Translations under genes and position numbers: made by a program
The notes under the pieces: model-generated
Databases searched by the model: none
What the model saw: only the letters and a program-made list of their open reading frames with translations
Told to the model about the DNA's origin: nothing
Assembly: GCF_024218775.1 (NCBI RefSeq)
Contig: NZ_CP100404.1
Location: 2,790,001-2,854,000 of the forward strand
Reading direction: 5' to 3'
Length of the DNA: 64,000 bases
From: Haloarcula marina
GTDB lineage: Archaea > Halobacteriota > Halobacteria > Halobacteriales > Haloarculaceae
In this document: positions 44,180 through 53,813 of the stretch, one piece after another
How positions within the stretch are numbered: position 1 is the stretch's first letter
Layout: each line of letters begins with the position of its first letter

Positions 44180-46393
44180 TCAGTTGTCGGCGGATTTACT
44201 TTGTGCTTCGCCGGTGGTGACGCTCTCGTCCCGCGGCCCCTCGGCGGGGGCCGGGTTCGTCGCCCGTTGGAACTCCAGTACGGTAACGGTCCCAGCGGGG
44301 TCGTTGTCCTCGAACCACACCTTCCCGCCGTACAGTTCCATCATCACGGAGACGAAGTAGAGACCGAACCCGTCGCCCGAGTGGTTCGGCTTGAACGACC
44401 GCTCGAACATAGCGGCTTTTAGCTCGTCGCTGACGCCCGGCCCGTCGTCGGCGATGTGGAGTTGAAGCCAGTCACCCGCCTCCTGCGTCGAGATGCGCAC
44501 CGTCGGGTCGCCGCTCTCGTTGTGCTCGACGGCGTTCTCGAGGACCCTGTCCAGTACTGCTTTGGCGAGTCCGTTGGCGCGGACGTACTCACGGCCGACG
44601 TTCGCCTCGATTCTCGCGCTCGGGTGCGCCGCCTCGATGTCCTCGATGGCACACGCGAGCGTCGCCGAGAGGTCGATAGTCGCCAACCGCTGTCGCTCGC
44701 TCGCGGTCACCGTCTCGTTGATGGCGCGGATGGTCTCGCTCATCTCGGAGAGTTCCTCGCACCACTCCGTGATGCTGTCGAGGTGACGGTGCTGGTCGGC
44801 CGGCACGTTGTCGCGGACGTATTCCGCTCGGCCCCGGATGACGAGCATCGCGTTGCGCAGCGAGTGTCTGAGGACGCCGTTGAAGAACTCGACCTGTTCG
44901 TTGCGCCGCTGGACCGAGGTCCTGCTCTCGCGGAGTTCGCGCTGCTGGTCGACCTGTTCGAGCGCAACTTGCGTCGTCCGGGCCAGTATCTCCGTGTACT
45001 GCTCGTCTTCGGTGGTGAACGTCCCGTCGGTGGACCCGACGGCGACGACGCCATGCTCCCCCAGCGGCAGGAGCAGCGCCGTCTCGAACGCCGGGACGCC
45101 GGGGACTGCGGCGACGCGCCGCGTCCCGTCCCGGTAGGTCTCCCAGAGCGGTGCGTCGGCCGCGTCCTCGCCGACGGCGGCGTCGTGTTCGAGTGCGACG
45201 CCGGTGCCGTCGTTGCTCGCGACCAGTTCCAGCGTCCCGTCGCCGGTCGCGAGAAACACGCCCGCCGAGTTGTGGTCGAGCACCCGTGCGGCGAAGTTCA
45301 CCGTCAGTCGGGCGACGGTCTCCGGTTGGTCCGCCTCGATGAACTTCTGCGTCGCGGCTTGGAGGGCTTCGAGACGGTCCTGTCGCCGCTTCTGCCCGGT
45401 CACGTTCCGCAGAACGACCATCCGTCCGCGTTCGGTCCCGTGGTGGTCGGTGACGGTGCTGATTTGCGGGTCGTAGTACGTCGTCGTCGACCGGAGCGTC
45501 AGCGTCTCGCCGCACTCGATGTCCGCGAGTAACTCCGGTTTGATGTCGGTGATGTGACGGCCCGTGAGGTCGTCTCGCGCGGCCAGCGCCGTCGCCGCGG
45601 CGGCGTTGTGGTCGACGACCACGTCGTCGGTGTCGAGGACGAGCACCGGGTCGGGGAGTTCGTCGACGAGGAGGTTCCCGGCCAGCGGACTGACCGAGAG
45701 GAAGTCGTATCGAAACAGCACGACGCCGATGAGCAGGCCGTTGACAGCGAACGTGAGCGGGGCGATATTCAGGCCGGGATGGGGTGTCACGCCGAGAACG
45801 AACAGGGCGTGGACTCCGGCGGTCAGCAACCCGGCGACGAGGACGACGAACGTCTGCCGCCGGTAGACGTTCTGCGAGCGGAGGAGGAACTCGCCGAACA
45901 GGGCGTATCCGATGAGGATGAACCCGAAGGAGACGAGCGTCTGAGCGGCGTACACCGGGCCGGTGACGGCGGCGAAGAACGTCTGTCCACCGACGGTCTG
46001 GGCCACCGTCTCGATGGTCACGAGGCCGTGGATCGGATTGGTCAGCGCCAGCACGGCGTACGCGCTCGGAACGAGTAACACCGCCGCCACGCGGCCGGGC
46101 GAGAGCCACGCGTCCCGGCCGGTGTAGACAAGGGCGAACAGCACCCAGAGGCCGACCATCAGCCCCGAAGTGAACCTGATGAGCAAGAACAGCGTCGTCG
46201 CGACCGTCGGCGTCGTGGCCATGACCCACGCCGCTTCGAGGAAACACCACCCACCGGCGGCGAGCATCAGCCACCCGAACGGGACGGCACCCGGTATGGT
46301 CCGGTGTCGCCACGCGAGAGCGACGATACCGACGCTGACGATACCGCCGACTACGCTACCCACGACGACCGCGGAACCCACATCGACGTCCAT
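44180..46393 (-). CDS. 7TM histidine kinase with PAS and GAF domains
   Basis: 737 residues. The first 220 residues contain seven hydrophobic helices (his-kinase N-terminal 7TM type). Next are a PAS domain (PDPVLVLDTDDVVVDHNAAAATALAARDDL), a GAF domain (about 365-515), HisKA with phosphoacceptor in NGVLRHSLRNAMLVIRGRAEY, and HATPase with N box RVLENAVEHNESG and G box DDGPGVSDE and GDGFGLYFV. It probably senses a membrane or external signal. No response regulator is adjacent. ATG 46393 (MDVDVGSAVV) fits the first helix; the earlier frame lies in thrB's upstream region. Confidence 0.82.
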   Translation of the reverse strand: MDVDVGSAVVVGSVVGGIVSVGIVALAWRHRTIPGAVPFGWLMLAAGGWCFLEAAWVMATTPTVATTLFLLIRFTSGLMVGLWVLFALVYTGRDAWLSPGRVAAVLLVPSAYAVLALTNPIHGLVTIETVAQTVGGQTFFAAVTGPVYAAQTLVSFGFILIGYALFGEFLLRSQNVYRRQTFVVLVAGLLTAGVHALFVLGVTPHPGLNIAPLTFAVNGLLIGVVLFRYDFLSVSPLAGNLLVDELPDPVLVLDTDDVVVDHNAAAATALAARDDLTGRHITDIKPELLADIECGETLTLRSTTTYYDPQISTVTDHHGTERGRMVVLRNVTGQKRRQDRLEALQAATQKFIEADQPETVARLTVNFAARVLDHNSAGVFLATGDGTLELVASNDGTGVALEHDAAVGEDAADAPLWETYRDGTRRVAAVPGVPAFETALLLPLGEHGVVAVGSTDGTFTTEDEQYTEILARTTQVALEQVDQQRELRESRTSVQRRNEQVEFFNGVLRHSLRNAMLVIRGRAEYVRDNVPADQHRHLDSITEWCEELSEMSETIRAINETVTASERQRLATIDLSATLACAIEDIEAAHPSARIEANVGREYVRANGLAKAVLDRVLENAVEHNESGDPTVRISTQEAGDWLQLHIADDGPGVSDELKAAMFERSFKPNHSGDGFGLYFVSVMMELYGGKVWFEDNDPAGTVTVLEFQRATNPAPAEGPRDESVTTGEAQSKSADN

Positions 46394-46523
46394 CCTCGTC
46401 CCTACCGCTACCACCGGACTGTTTCGCTTATTACTTTGGGTTACGTTCTCAATCGTGAGAGGGACGCACGGGTCGCTGTGGCGGTCCGCTACCTTTTTGA
46501 CCACACTACAAAAACTCGCACGC
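46394..46523. promoter_or_regulatory. Divergent promoter region, 7TM kinase and thrB
   Basis: 130 bases between divergent starts. TTTCGCTTATTACTTTGGG near 46425 is AT-rich and suits the kinase, while CTACCTTTTTGAC near 46489 lies about 28-35 bases before the thrB ATG. No gene fits here. Confidence 0.4.
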
Positions 46524-47399
46524 ATGCTGACCGTCCGGGCCCCGGCCACGAGCGCGAACCTCGGCAGTGGCTTCGACGTCTTCGGCGTCGCGTTAGAGCG
46601 CCCCGCAGACGTCGTCCGCCTGTCGAAGGCCGACCGGACGACCATCGAAGTGACCGGCGCGGGGAGTCAGTTCATCCCCGAAGACCCCGAGAAGAACACC
46701 GTCGGGGCCGTCGCCGAGGCCCTCGACGCGCCCGCCCACATCCAGATAGACAAGGGCGTGCGACCGGCCTCGGGACTCGGGTCCTCGGCGGCGAGTGCGG
46801 CCGCCGCCGCGGTGGGACTGAACGAACTGTACGACCGCGGCCACACCCGCGAGGAACTGGTTCCTATCGCGGCGAAGGGCGAAGCCGTCGTCTCTGGCGA
46901 CGCCCACGACGACAACGTCGCGCCCTCCATCTTGGGCGGATTCACCATCGCCACCCACTCGGGCGTCCGGCAGGTCGACGCGTCGATTCCGCTCGTCGCC
47001 TGCCTCCCGGACATCGTCGTCTCGACGCGGGACGCCCGCCGCGTCGTCCCGGAACACGCCCGCGTCGAGCAGTTGGTCGAGACGGTGGGTAACGCCGCGA
47101 CGCTGACGACGGGGATGCACCGCAACGACCCCGGACTCGTCGGCGAGGGGATGCACGATACGGTCGTCACGCCCGCCCGCGCGAAACTCATCGACGGCTA
47201 CGAATCGGTTCGGGAGGCGGCCCTCGACGCGGGCGCGACGGGCGTCACCATCTCCGGGGCCGGGCCGACGGTCATCGCCGCCTGCGACGAGGCCGACCAG
47301 CGAGCCATCGCCGACACGATGCTCGACACCTTCGGCGAACGCGGCGTCGACGCCCGCGCGTACCAGACGCGCATCGGCGGCGGCGCGAAGATTTTCTGA
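46524..47399 (+). CDS. thrB: Homoserine kinase
   Basis: 291 residues, GHMP kinase family. MLTVRAPATSANLGSGFDVFGVALERP is the standard ThrB opening. The ATP loop PASGLGSSAASAAAAAVGLNELY is at residues 88-110, and the GAGPTVIAACD motif comes near the end. It phosphorylates homoserine for threonine synthesis. No thrC or hom gene is adjacent. The frame is open upstream, but ATG 46524 matches the family start and a TATA-like box lies about 30 bases before it. It converges with a small zinc-ribbon gene whose stop is immediately adjacent. Confidence 0.92.
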   Translation: MLTVRAPATSANLGSGFDVFGVALERPADVVRLSKADRTTIEVTGAGSQFIPEDPEKNTVGAVAEALDAPAHIQIDKGVRPASGLGSSAASAAAAAVGLNELYDRGHTREELVPIAAKGEAVVSGDAHDDNVAPSILGGFTIATHSGVRQVDASIPLVACLPDIVVSTRDARRVVPEHARVEQLVETVGNAATLTTGMHRNDPGLVGEGMHDTVVTPARAKLIDGYESVREAALDAGATGVTISGAGPTVIAACDEADQRAIADTMLDTFGERGVDARAYQTRIGGGAKIF

Positions 47400-47621
47400 C
47401 TACAGGAGTCCGAGGTCGCGTTCGGTCGGCGTCTGTTCGACGGCCGACCCGCAGTCGGGGCAGACCTCCATCTCCTCGACGATGAACGTCTTCGAACACT
47501 CCGCACAACACCAGAGCGCGGTCGTCGTCGTCGTCCTATCCTGTGCGTCCGGTCCCGGTCCGTGCGCAGGGTCGGTCGCCGAGAACAGCGACTTGATCCG
47601 CTGGCTGAAATTCGGACTCAT
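47400..47621 (-). CDS. Small zinc-ribbon protein
   Basis: 73 residues. MSPNFSQRIKSLFSATDPAHGPG is a basic, partly disordered start. The C-terminal half carries WCCAECSKTFIVEEMEVCPDCGSAVEQTP, two cysteine knuckles 14-16 residues apart, a zinc ribbon. ATG 47621 was chosen because the frame upstream runs through the AT-rich promoter stretch (GCATATATCTTCTGG, about 47647). The gene ends exactly at thrB's end. Function unknown; similar haloarchaeal micro-proteins are often transcription- or redox-related. Confidence 0.7.
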   Translation of the reverse strand: MSPNFSQRIKSLFSATDPAHGPGPDAQDRTTTTTALWCCAECSKTFIVEEMEVCPDCGSAVEQTPTERDLGLL

Positions 47622-47831
47622 TGTCACAAACCCGGGCGAGTGATAGCATATATCTTCTGGCCAACTATTTAGCCCCGACTCCTGACGGCAGTGCAACTAG
47701 ACGGTGGACCATCGAGCGGGATGTGGAGACGAACACGTCGTCACCGACGACCCGCAAGAGGAGGGAGCGCGGGACAGACCGCCCGAGAACCGGGGCATAC
47801 GCTCTTTGTGGTGGCCGTCGGGAGGGGACGT

Positions 47832-48806
47832 ATGGACCAGACAGTCGTCATCTGTGACAACAAAACGGTCGACCCAGCCTCGCAATCCGACCTCCTCGAA
47901 GCGGCGGGTGCGGACATCGAGATACTCGACGAGAAGACGGAAGCGGCCGTCACCGAGGCCGTCGACGGCGCGCACGCCCTCATCGTAGACGCCGCCACGC
48001 CGGTGACCGCCGCGTCGCTCACGGGGACTGACACGCTCCGAGTCGTCGGCCGCGCGGGCATCGGCGTCGACAACGTCGACGTGGACGCGGCCGCCGCCGC
48101 GGGCGTCACCGTGGTGAACGTCCCCGACTACTGCTTGGACGAGGTGTCGACCCACGCCCTCTCGCTGTTGCTGGCCTGCGTGCGCGGGGTCCCCCGCTAC
48201 GACCGCGAGATAGCGGCGGGAACGTGGGACTGGAAGACCGGCCGCCCGCTCCATCGGATGGCCGGGCGCACGCTGGGACTCGTCGGGTTCGGTCGCATCG
48301 CCCGCCGGTTCGCCTCGAAACTCCGGGACTTCCGGGTCGACGTGGTCGCCGCCGACCCGAACGTCCCGGCGACGACGATGCACGACTACGGCGTCGAACG
48401 GGTCAGCTTCGACGACCTGCTGGCGCGCTCGCACTTCGTCTCGGTCCACGTCCCGCTCTACGAGGCGACGCGCGGACTCTTCTCGACGGCGGCCTTCGAG
48501 CGGATGCGCGAGGACGCCGTCCTCGTCAACACCTCGCGGGGACCGGTCGTCGACGAGGACGCGCTGGTCGCCGCGCTCGACGCGGGCGAACTGGCGAAGG
48601 CGGGTCTCGACGTGCGCGCGACGGAACCGCCCGGCCCCGAGGACCCGCTGGCTGGCCGCGACGACGTAGTCTGCACCCCGCACGTCGGGTGGTATTCCGA
48701 GGAGAGTCGGGCCGACCTCTCTCGAAGCGTCGCCAGCGACGTGGCGGCCGTCTTGCAGGGCGACGACCCCGCGAATCCGGTGGACCCCGAGACGCCGTGG
48801 GTCTGA
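47832..48806 (+). CDS. D-2-hydroxyacid dehydrogenase (CtBP/phosphoglycerate dehydrogenase-like)
   Basis: 324 residues. The NAD-binding fold has LGLVGFGRIARRFASKL (about 149-166). The catalytic arginine lies in VNTSRGPVVDEDAL, the glutamate in VRATEPPGPEDPL, and the histidine in CTPHVGWYSEE. There is no C-terminal ACT domain, so it is shorter than archaeal SerA, and closer in form to CtBP-like hydroxyacid dehydrogenases. Substrate unknown. ATG 47832 begins the fold exactly (MDQTVVICDNKT). It converges with the peroxiredoxin gene, with 1 base between the stops. Confidence 0.82.
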   Translation: MDQTVVICDNKTVDPASQSDLLEAAGADIEILDEKTEAAVTEAVDGAHALIVDAATPVTAASLTGTDTLRVVGRAGIGVDNVDVDAAAAAGVTVVNVPDYCLDEVSTHALSLLLACVRGVPRYDREIAAGTWDWKTGRPLHRMAGRTLGLVGFGRIARRFASKLRDFRVDVVAADPNVPATTMHDYGVERVSFDDLLARSHFVSVHVPLYEATRGLFSTAAFERMREDAVLVNTSRGPVVDEDALVAALDAGELAKAGLDVRATEPPGPEDPLAGRDDVVCTPHVGWYSEESRADLSRSVASDVAAVLQGDDPANPVDPETPWV

Positions 48807-48807
48807 C

Positions 48808-49260
48808 TCAACCGCCCTGCACGTACTCGTTTCGCGTGTCGGTCAGGACCTCTTCGGCGTGGCCCGACGGGTCGCCGCGGTCCGGGTCGTAGACGGCTTT
48901 CACCTCGCCGTCGGCCAGCACGAACGTCCGGCGGTTCGGCCGCCCGTCGGGTGCGTCGACGCCGAACGCCTCGGCGAGCCCGCCGTCCGTATCCGCCAAG
49001 AGGTCGAAGAGGATGCCCTCCTCCTCGGCGAACTCGTCGTGGGTCGCCACGTCGTCACCGGAGACGCCGTAGACGGTGATGCCGCCCTCTCGGAACTTCG
49101 GCAGGGTCGCTTGGAAGTCCCGCGCTTCGATGGTACATCCGCCGGTGAAGTCTTCGGGGTAGAAGTACACGACCGTCGGGTCCGAGAACGCCGGTGTGAC
49201 CGTCTCGCCGTACTGGTTCTGTGCGCTCACCGAGGGTGCCGAGTCGCCGGGTTCGAGCAT
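48808..49260 (-). CDS. Peroxiredoxin, BCP/PrxQ type, single cysteine
   Basis: 150 residues. The thioredoxin-fold peroxidase signature is VVYFYPEDFTGGCTIEARDFQ, with peroxidatic Cys42. The protein contains no second cysteine, so it lacks the resolving cysteine of typical BCP and must be reduced as a 1-Cys enzyme by an external thiol. Function: reduction of hydrogen peroxide or organic peroxides in the cytoplasm. Divergent from adk, with a short promoter region between. Start fixed by the family start MLEPGDSAPSV. Confidence 0.85.
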   Translation of the reverse strand: MLEPGDSAPSVSAQNQYGETVTPAFSDPTVVYFYPEDFTGGCTIEARDFQATLPKFREGGITVYGVSGDDVATHDEFAEEEGILFDLLADTDGGLAEAFGVDAPDGRPNRRTFVLADGEVKAVYDPDRGDPSGHAEEVLTDTRNEYVQGG

Positions 49261-49368
49261 ACCGGTAGGTAGGGCGGGACGGATTTATGGACTCGGGTCG
49301 GTGCAGGCAGTGTCGCCGTTCGGCCGCGTTTGGACAACCATTTAACGACTGCCGAACAAGTCGCGTCC
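49261..49368. promoter_or_regulatory. Divergent promoters, peroxiredoxin and adk
   Basis: TTTAAC at 49341-49346 lies 23-28 bases before the adk ATG and fits a TATA box. Read on the other strand, CATAAATCC (about 49283-49291) lies some 25-30 bases before the peroxiredoxin start. Nothing else is visible. Confidence 0.5.
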
Positions 49369-50019
49369 ATGTCGAACCCGCGAATCCTGATTCTCGGACC
49401 GCCGGGAGCCGGTAAGGGCACCCAGAGCGCCAACCTCGCCGACGCTTACGGCGTCGAACACATCACCACCGGCGACGCCCTCCGGGCGAACAAGGACATG
49501 GACATCAGCGACATGGACACCGAGTACGACACGCCTCGGGAGTACATGGAGGCCGGAGACCTCGTCCCCGACGCCGTCGTCAACGCCATCGTCGACGAGG
49601 CCCTGTCGCAGGCCGACGGGTTCGTCCTCGACGGCTACCCCCGAAACCTCGAACAGGCCGAGGAACTCGAAGGCATGACCGACCTCGACGTGATTCTCTC
49701 GCTGTCGGTCTCCCGCGAGGAACTCGTCGACCGCCTGACCGGCCGTCGCGTCTGTGATAACTGTGGCGCGAACTACCACGTCGAGTTCAGCCCGCCCGAG
49801 GAGGAGGGCGTCTGCGACGAGTGCGGCGGCGACCTCATCCAGCGCGACGACGACAACGAGGAGTCCGTGCGCAACCGCCTCGACGTCTTCGACGAGAACA
49901 CCGCCCCGGTCATCGAACATTACGAATCCCACGCCGGTTTCGTCAGCATCGACGGCGAGCAGACCCCCGACGAGGTCTGGACAGACATCGAGGCCGCCGT
50001 CGACGAACACGCAGAATAA
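49369..50019 (+). CDS. adk: Adenylate kinase
   Basis: 216 residues, long-lid type. P-loop [10 protein letters not shown] (residues 9-18), nucleotide-specific segment [13 protein letters not shown], and a zinc lid [26 protein letters not shown] with four cysteines. It interconverts ATP+AMP and 2 ADP. It heads a well-conserved haloarchaeal run: adk, DUF106, cmk, cbf5. ATG 49369 (MSNPRI) sits 23-28 bases after a TATA-like box. No odd residues. Confidence 0.93.
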   Translation: MSNPRILILGPPGAGKGTQSANLADAYGVEHITTGDALRANKDMDISDMDTEYDTPREYMEAGDLVPDAVVNAIVDEALSQADGFVLDGYPRNLEQAEELEGMTDLDVILSLSVSREELVDRLTGRRVCDNCGANYHVEFSPPEEEGVCDECGGDLIQRDDDNEESVRNRLDVFDENTAPVIEHYESHAGFVSIDGEQTPDEVWTDIEAAVDEHAE

Positions 50020-50053
50020 ACGTTGATAAGTCGTCCCTGCTGAACACAGTACA

Positions 50054-50947
50054 ATGGCACGCACCGCGCCGAAGGTAGAACGACTCGCCGACGAGGGCGA
50101 GGCAATGACCGACGCGCTCGCCGCGGTCCTCTCGGTCGCCGAGGAGAAGGGGACCGTCACGTGGAGTGACGTCAGCGACGACATCACCAGCGGCGAGTGG
50201 GGCCGACTCATCGAGTCGGGTCTCCTCGTCGACGCCGACGGCGAGGGGTTCGTCGTCGACGACCCCGAAGGTGTGCGCGACGCACTCGAAGAGACGGACG
50301 CCGCGCCCGCCGAGGGCGACGACGACGAGGGCTGGAGCACGTGGGACAAACTCGCGGGTCTCGCGACGCTCGGCCTCTTCGCGGGCTACTCGCTCAACTC
50401 CGTCCGCGACGCCATCGGCGGCGTCATCGACATCGCGCTGGGACCGCTCGCGGACCTCCTCCCCTTCTACGTCGTCATCCTCGTCCTCGCCGTGTTCACC
50501 GGGAGTACGTCCTCGATACTGCAGGACCAACTGATGGACACCGCCGGGATGCAGGAGAGTCAGGCGAAGATGCAGGACCTCCAGGACCGCCGCAAAGCCG
50601 CCAAGGAGCGCGGCGACGACGAGGCCCTCGAACGCATCGAAGAGGAGCAGATGGAGATGATGAGCGAGCAGATGGGCTCGATGTTCGCCATGTTCCGCCC
50701 GATGGTGTGGATCATGCTCATCAACATCCCGGTCTTCCTCTGGATATACTGGATGGTCTTTGGCACGGGCATGACCGTCGACGCACCGGTGATGACCTTC
50801 CCCCTGACCGGTGAAGTCGCCAGTTGGCAGGAGGGCGTCGTCGGTCCGATGCAGGCGTGGATCGTCTGGTACTTCCTCTGCTCGCTCTCCTTCACCCAGA
50901 TCATCCGGAAGGCGCTCAACGTCGAGACGAACCCGACGGCGGGCTAA
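50054..50947 (+). CDS. DUF106/EMC3-like membrane protein (YidC/Oxa1 superfamily)
   Basis: 297 residues. An N-terminal cytoplasmic region (1-95) resembles a small wHTH ([34 protein letters not shown]). Then come helices at about 137-157 ([19 protein letters not shown]), a charged coiled coil ([28 protein letters not shown]) and two further helices (216-236, 272-290). The three-helix-plus-coiled-coil layout matches archaeal DUF106, thought to be an Oxa1/EMC3-type insertase. The N-terminal extension seems haloarchaeal. Follows adk by 34 bases, with TTGATAAG (50022-50029) as its own TATA candidate. Confidence 0.8.
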   Translation: MARTAPKVERLADEGEAMTDALAAVLSVAEEKGTVTWSDVSDDITSGEWGRLIESGLLVDADGEGFVVDDPEGVRDALEETDAAPAEGDDDEGWSTWDKLAGLATLGLFAGYSLNSVRDAIGGVIDIALGPLADLLPFYVVILVLAVFTGSTSSILQDQLMDTAGMQESQAKMQDLQDRRKAAKERGDDEALERIEEEQMEMMSEQMGSMFAMFRPMVWIMLINIPVFLWIYWMVFGTGMTVDAPVMTFPLTGEVASWQEGVVGPMQAWIVWYFLCSLSFTQIIRKALNVETNPTAG

Positions 50948-50993
50948 TCCGGGCCTCGCTTCCGCGCTGTCGTTCGACCCGAAGACACAACTC

Positions 50994-51001
50994 CTTTTAT
51001 C
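50994..51001 (+). promoter_or_regulatory. TATA-like box of cmk
   Basis: CTTTTATC lies 21-28 bases before the cmk ATG at 51022, as expected for a leaderless haloarchaeal mRNA. This shows cmk need not depend on transcription from adk. Confidence 0.5.
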
Positions 51002-51021
51002 GCCTCTCGCGGAGAGGACGT

Positions 51022-51600
51022 ATGTTGATTACCGTCTCTGGTCCCGCTGGGAGCGGGAAGAGTACGCTCGCGAAGAGTCTCGCCGACGCCCTGGACTACG
51101 ACCACGTCAGCGGCGGCGACATCTTCCGCTCGCTGGCCGAGGAACGGGGGATGACGCCCCTCGAACTCAACAAGGCCGCCGAGGAGGACGCCCAGATAGA
51201 CCGGGACCTGGACCGTCGACTGCGGGACATCGCCGCCGAACGCGACAACCTCGTCCTCGAATCCCGTCTCGCCGGGTGGATGGCTGGCGAGTACGCCGAC
51301 ATCAAACTCTGGTTGACCGCGCCGCTGGACGTTCGCGCCGACCGCATCGCCCAGCGAGAGAACAAGCCGTTCGAGCAAGCGCGAACGGAGACGAGAGAGC
51401 GCGGCGAGAGCGAGGCCCAGCGCTACAGCGACTACTACGACATCGACTTCGACGACCTCTCTATCTACGACATCTCGGTCAACACCGCCCGCTGGGACCC
51501 TCAGGGCGTGCTCGCCGTCTCGCTGCACGCCATCGACTCCTACCGGCCGGAGGGCGACGAGGGGAAAGCGCCCATCGAGAACATCCGGTACGAGTTCTGA
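51022..51600 (+). CDS. cmk: Cytidylate kinase, archaeal type
   Basis: 192 residues. P-loop [20 protein letters not shown] at the N-terminus (residues 5-24), followed by [18 protein letters not shown], the substrate-binding helix, and [19 protein letters not shown] with the lid region [20 protein letters not shown]. It converts CMP/dCMP to the diphosphates. Shorter than bacterial Cmk, as usual in archaea. It precedes cbf5 by 3 bases, so they are probably cotranscribed. Start at ATG 51022 supported by the P-loop position. Confidence 0.92.
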   Translation: MLITVSGPAGSGKSTLAKSLADALDYDHVSGGDIFRSLAEERGMTPLELNKAAEEDAQIDRDLDRRLRDIAAERDNLVLESRLAGWMAGEYADIKLWLTAPLDVRADRIAQRENKPFEQARTETRERGESEAQRYSDYYDIDFDDLSIYDISVNTARWDPQGVLAVSLHAIDSYRPEGDEGKAPIENIRYEF

Positions 51601-51603
51601 GCC

Positions 51604-52494
51604 ATGCCGCTCCGTGGCCCACCCGACGACCGGGACGTAGACGACCTGCTCTCGTTCGGCGTCGTCAACCTCGACAAGCCGCCCGGCCCGTCGGCCCATC
51701 AGGTCGCCGCGTGGGTTCGTGACGCCACCGGACAGGACCGAGTGGCCCACGGCGGCACGCTCGACCCGAAAGTGACCGGCTGTCTGCCGATGCTACTCGG
51801 CGACGCCGCCCGCGCCGCCCGCGTCTTCGACGACGCCGTCAAAGAGTACGTCACGGTGCTGGAACTCCACGACAGCGCCCCCGCGGACTTCAACCAGGTC
51901 GTCGCCGAGTTCGAAGGCGAGATTTACCAGAAACCGCCCCGCAAGAGCGCGGTCAAGCGACAACTGCGGAGTCGCCGCATCCACGCGCTGGACGTACTCG
52001 AACGGGAGGACCGCCGCGCCCTGCTTCGGGTTCGGTGTGCGTCGGGGACCTACATCCGCAAACTGTGTCACGACATCGGACTCGCGCTGGGCACCGGGGC
52101 GCACATGGGCGACTTGCGGCGAACGGCTACGGGGACCTTCGACGACGCTGACCTCGCGACGATGTACGACCTCGTGGACGCGCTGGCCTTCGCCGAGGAC
52201 GGCGACGAGAGGCCGCTCCGGGAGATAGTCGCCCCCGCCGAACGCGCGCTCGTGGCCCTCCCGCGAGTGACCATCGCGCCGAGCGCCGCCCGCGCGGTCG
52301 CCGACGGCGCGCCGGTGTACGCGCCGGGGATTATCCGCGCTGAACCGGCCGCGGCCGGAGACGCGAAACCCGAGAACGGAGCGCTCGTTACCTGTTATAC
52401 GCCCGACGACGCCGCCGTCTGTCTGGGGACGCTGGTCGGCGACCCGGCCGCCGAGAGCGGCACGGTCGTCGAACTCGAACGCGTTCTCGTCTGA
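51604..52494 (+). CDS. cbf5: tRNA/rRNA pseudouridine synthase Cbf5 (H/ACA RNP subunit)
   Basis: 296 residues. The catalytic aspartate is in GGTLDPKVTGCLPMLLGDA (residues about 50-68). The motif YQKPPRKSAVKRQLRSR and CASGTYIRKLCHDIGLALGTGAHMGDLRR are TruB/Cbf5 hallmarks, and residues about 222-296 form a PUA domain ending in VELERVLV. It isomerises uridines guided by H/ACA RNAs and modifies tRNA U55. It completes the adk-DUF106-cmk-cbf5 set and starts 3 bases after cmk. No disruption. Confidence 0.92.
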   Translation: MPLRGPPDDRDVDDLLSFGVVNLDKPPGPSAHQVAAWVRDATGQDRVAHGGTLDPKVTGCLPMLLGDAARAARVFDDAVKEYVTVLELHDSAPADFNQVVAEFEGEIYQKPPRKSAVKRQLRSRRIHALDVLEREDRRALLRVRCASGTYIRKLCHDIGLALGTGAHMGDLRRTATGTFDDADLATMYDLVDALAFAEDGDERPLREIVAPAERALVALPRVTIAPSAARAVADGAPVYAPGIIRAEPAAAGDAKPENGALVTCYTPDDAAVCLGTLVGDPAAESGTVVELERVLV

Positions 52495-52567
52495 CTGATT
52501 CGACCGTCTAGGAGGTGATTATCGGACACAGCGTGGCTGTTCCCCCTTGGTAATTCGCTCGTTACCT

Positions 52568-53803
52568 ATGTGGCGCAGTCCCCCTGAGAAACCGATGGAG
52601 GACACGACCGGGAGCGCCGTCGTCCTCGACAGCGGGTCTCCCAGCAGTATCTCGACGGTCCGTTCGCTCGGTCGTCACGGTGTCGACGTCGTCGTCGCGT
52701 CGGAACTGGCTCGCCCGCCGTGTGCCAGTTCGCGGTACTGTACGGAGTTCGTCCCGCTCCCACCGTTGGCCGACCGGACCGACTACACGGCCGCACTGCT
52801 TGACCTCGCGCGCCGGCCGTCGGTCCTGACCTTCGTCTTGGCCCGCGAACAGGACGCCTTCCTGTTCGGCAAGCATCGCGACCAGTTCGCCGACCACCTC
52901 CGCACGGTGTGGCCGGACTCCGACCGAATTCGGACGACACAGGACCGAGTGGCGCTGTTCGAGGCCGCCGACAGGGCTGGCGTCCCGTACCCGCGGTCAG
53001 CGCTCCTGACTGCCGTCGACGACTGGACGACCGAATACGTCGTCAAGTCGCGATACGCACTCCTCACTGCGGAGTACGACGCCGCCATCGACGGGACGCA
53101 CCTCCGGAAACCGCCCTCGACGGTGTACCTCGAACCCGGAACCGAACCCGACCGAGAGGCGCTAGTCCAGCGGATGGGGCACGTCCCCCTCGTCCAGTCG
53201 TACGTCCGCGGCGGCGAGTACTCGTTTCGCGCGCTCTACGACGAGGGCGACCCCGTCCTGACGAGCCAAATCCGCCAGCATCGAGCGTACCACTACATGG
53301 GCGGCGCGAGCGTCTATCGCGAGTCGATGTACGACCCGCAACTGGAGGAACTCGGACGGGCCCTCCTCGACGAACTTGACTGGCACGGCCTCGCGGAGGT
53401 GGAGTTCCTCCGGACCGACGACGGCTACCTCCTGATGGAGGCGAACCCGCGTCTGTGGGCGTCCGTCTCGACGGATGTCGTCGCCGGGGCCGACTATCCG
53501 ACGGCGCTCCTCCGACTGGCCAGCGGCGACCCAATCGAGCCATCTACCTACGAGACGGGCGTCGGCACCCACATCCTTCGCGGCGAGTTGTCCTACCTCT
53601 ACAGTATCGTCAGCAAGTCCTGCCCGCTCGTGGAGCCGCCGGGCCTCGGCCGCGCCGTCGCCGACGCGGTCTGGTCGCTGTGGCGGCATCCGAACTGTGA
53701 CTACCTCTCGCTCTCGGACCCCTCCCCGTTCTTCCGGGACCTCGCCAACGCCATCGCCGAACTGGCCACCGGACCGAGTCACACCGGCCCACGGCGTCGG
53801 TGA
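52568..53803 (+). CDS. ATP-grasp domain carboxylate-amine ligase-like protein
   Basis: 411 residues from ATG 52568; ATG 52595 (MEDTTGSAVV) is an equal alternative. The N-terminal pre-ATP-grasp domain starts GSAVVLDSGSPSSISTVRSLGRHGVDVVVASE. The ATP-grasp core includes KSRYALLTAE, VPLVQSYVRGGEYSFRALYDEG and the metal-binding EVEFLRTDDGYLLMEANPRLWASV. The tail has helical segments. Such proteins make peptide-like bonds or modify glycans; a substrate cannot be assigned. It lies between cbf5 and tRNA-Pro. A perfect anti-16S sequence lies upstream (52510-52519) but is not at start distance. Confidence 0.72.
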   Translation: MWRSPPEKPMEDTTGSAVVLDSGSPSSISTVRSLGRHGVDVVVASELARPPCASSRYCTEFVPLPPLADRTDYTAALLDLARRPSVLTFVLAREQDAFLFGKHRDQFADHLRTVWPDSDRIRTTQDRVALFEAADRAGVPYPRSALLTAVDDWTTEYVVKSRYALLTAEYDAAIDGTHLRKPPSTVYLEPGTEPDREALVQRMGHVPLVQSYVRGGEYSFRALYDEGDPVLTSQIRQHRAYHYMGGASVYRESMYDPQLEELGRALLDELDWHGLAEVEFLRTDDGYLLMEANPRLWASVSTDVVAGADYPTALLRLASGDPIEPSTYETGVGTHILRGELSYLYSIVSKSCPLVEPPGLGRAVADAVWSLWRHPNCDYLSLSDPSPFFRDLANAIAELATGPSHTGPRRR

Positions 53804-53813
53804 AGCGAAGGCC

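Noticed and set aside
52510-52519. AGGAGGTGAT, a perfect complement to the 16S rRNA 3' end, upstream of the ATP-grasp gene
   Set aside because: The nearest in-frame starts for the gene are 48 or more bases away, and the GTG at 52533 is in another frame. No small ORF uses it, so it is probably coincidental.
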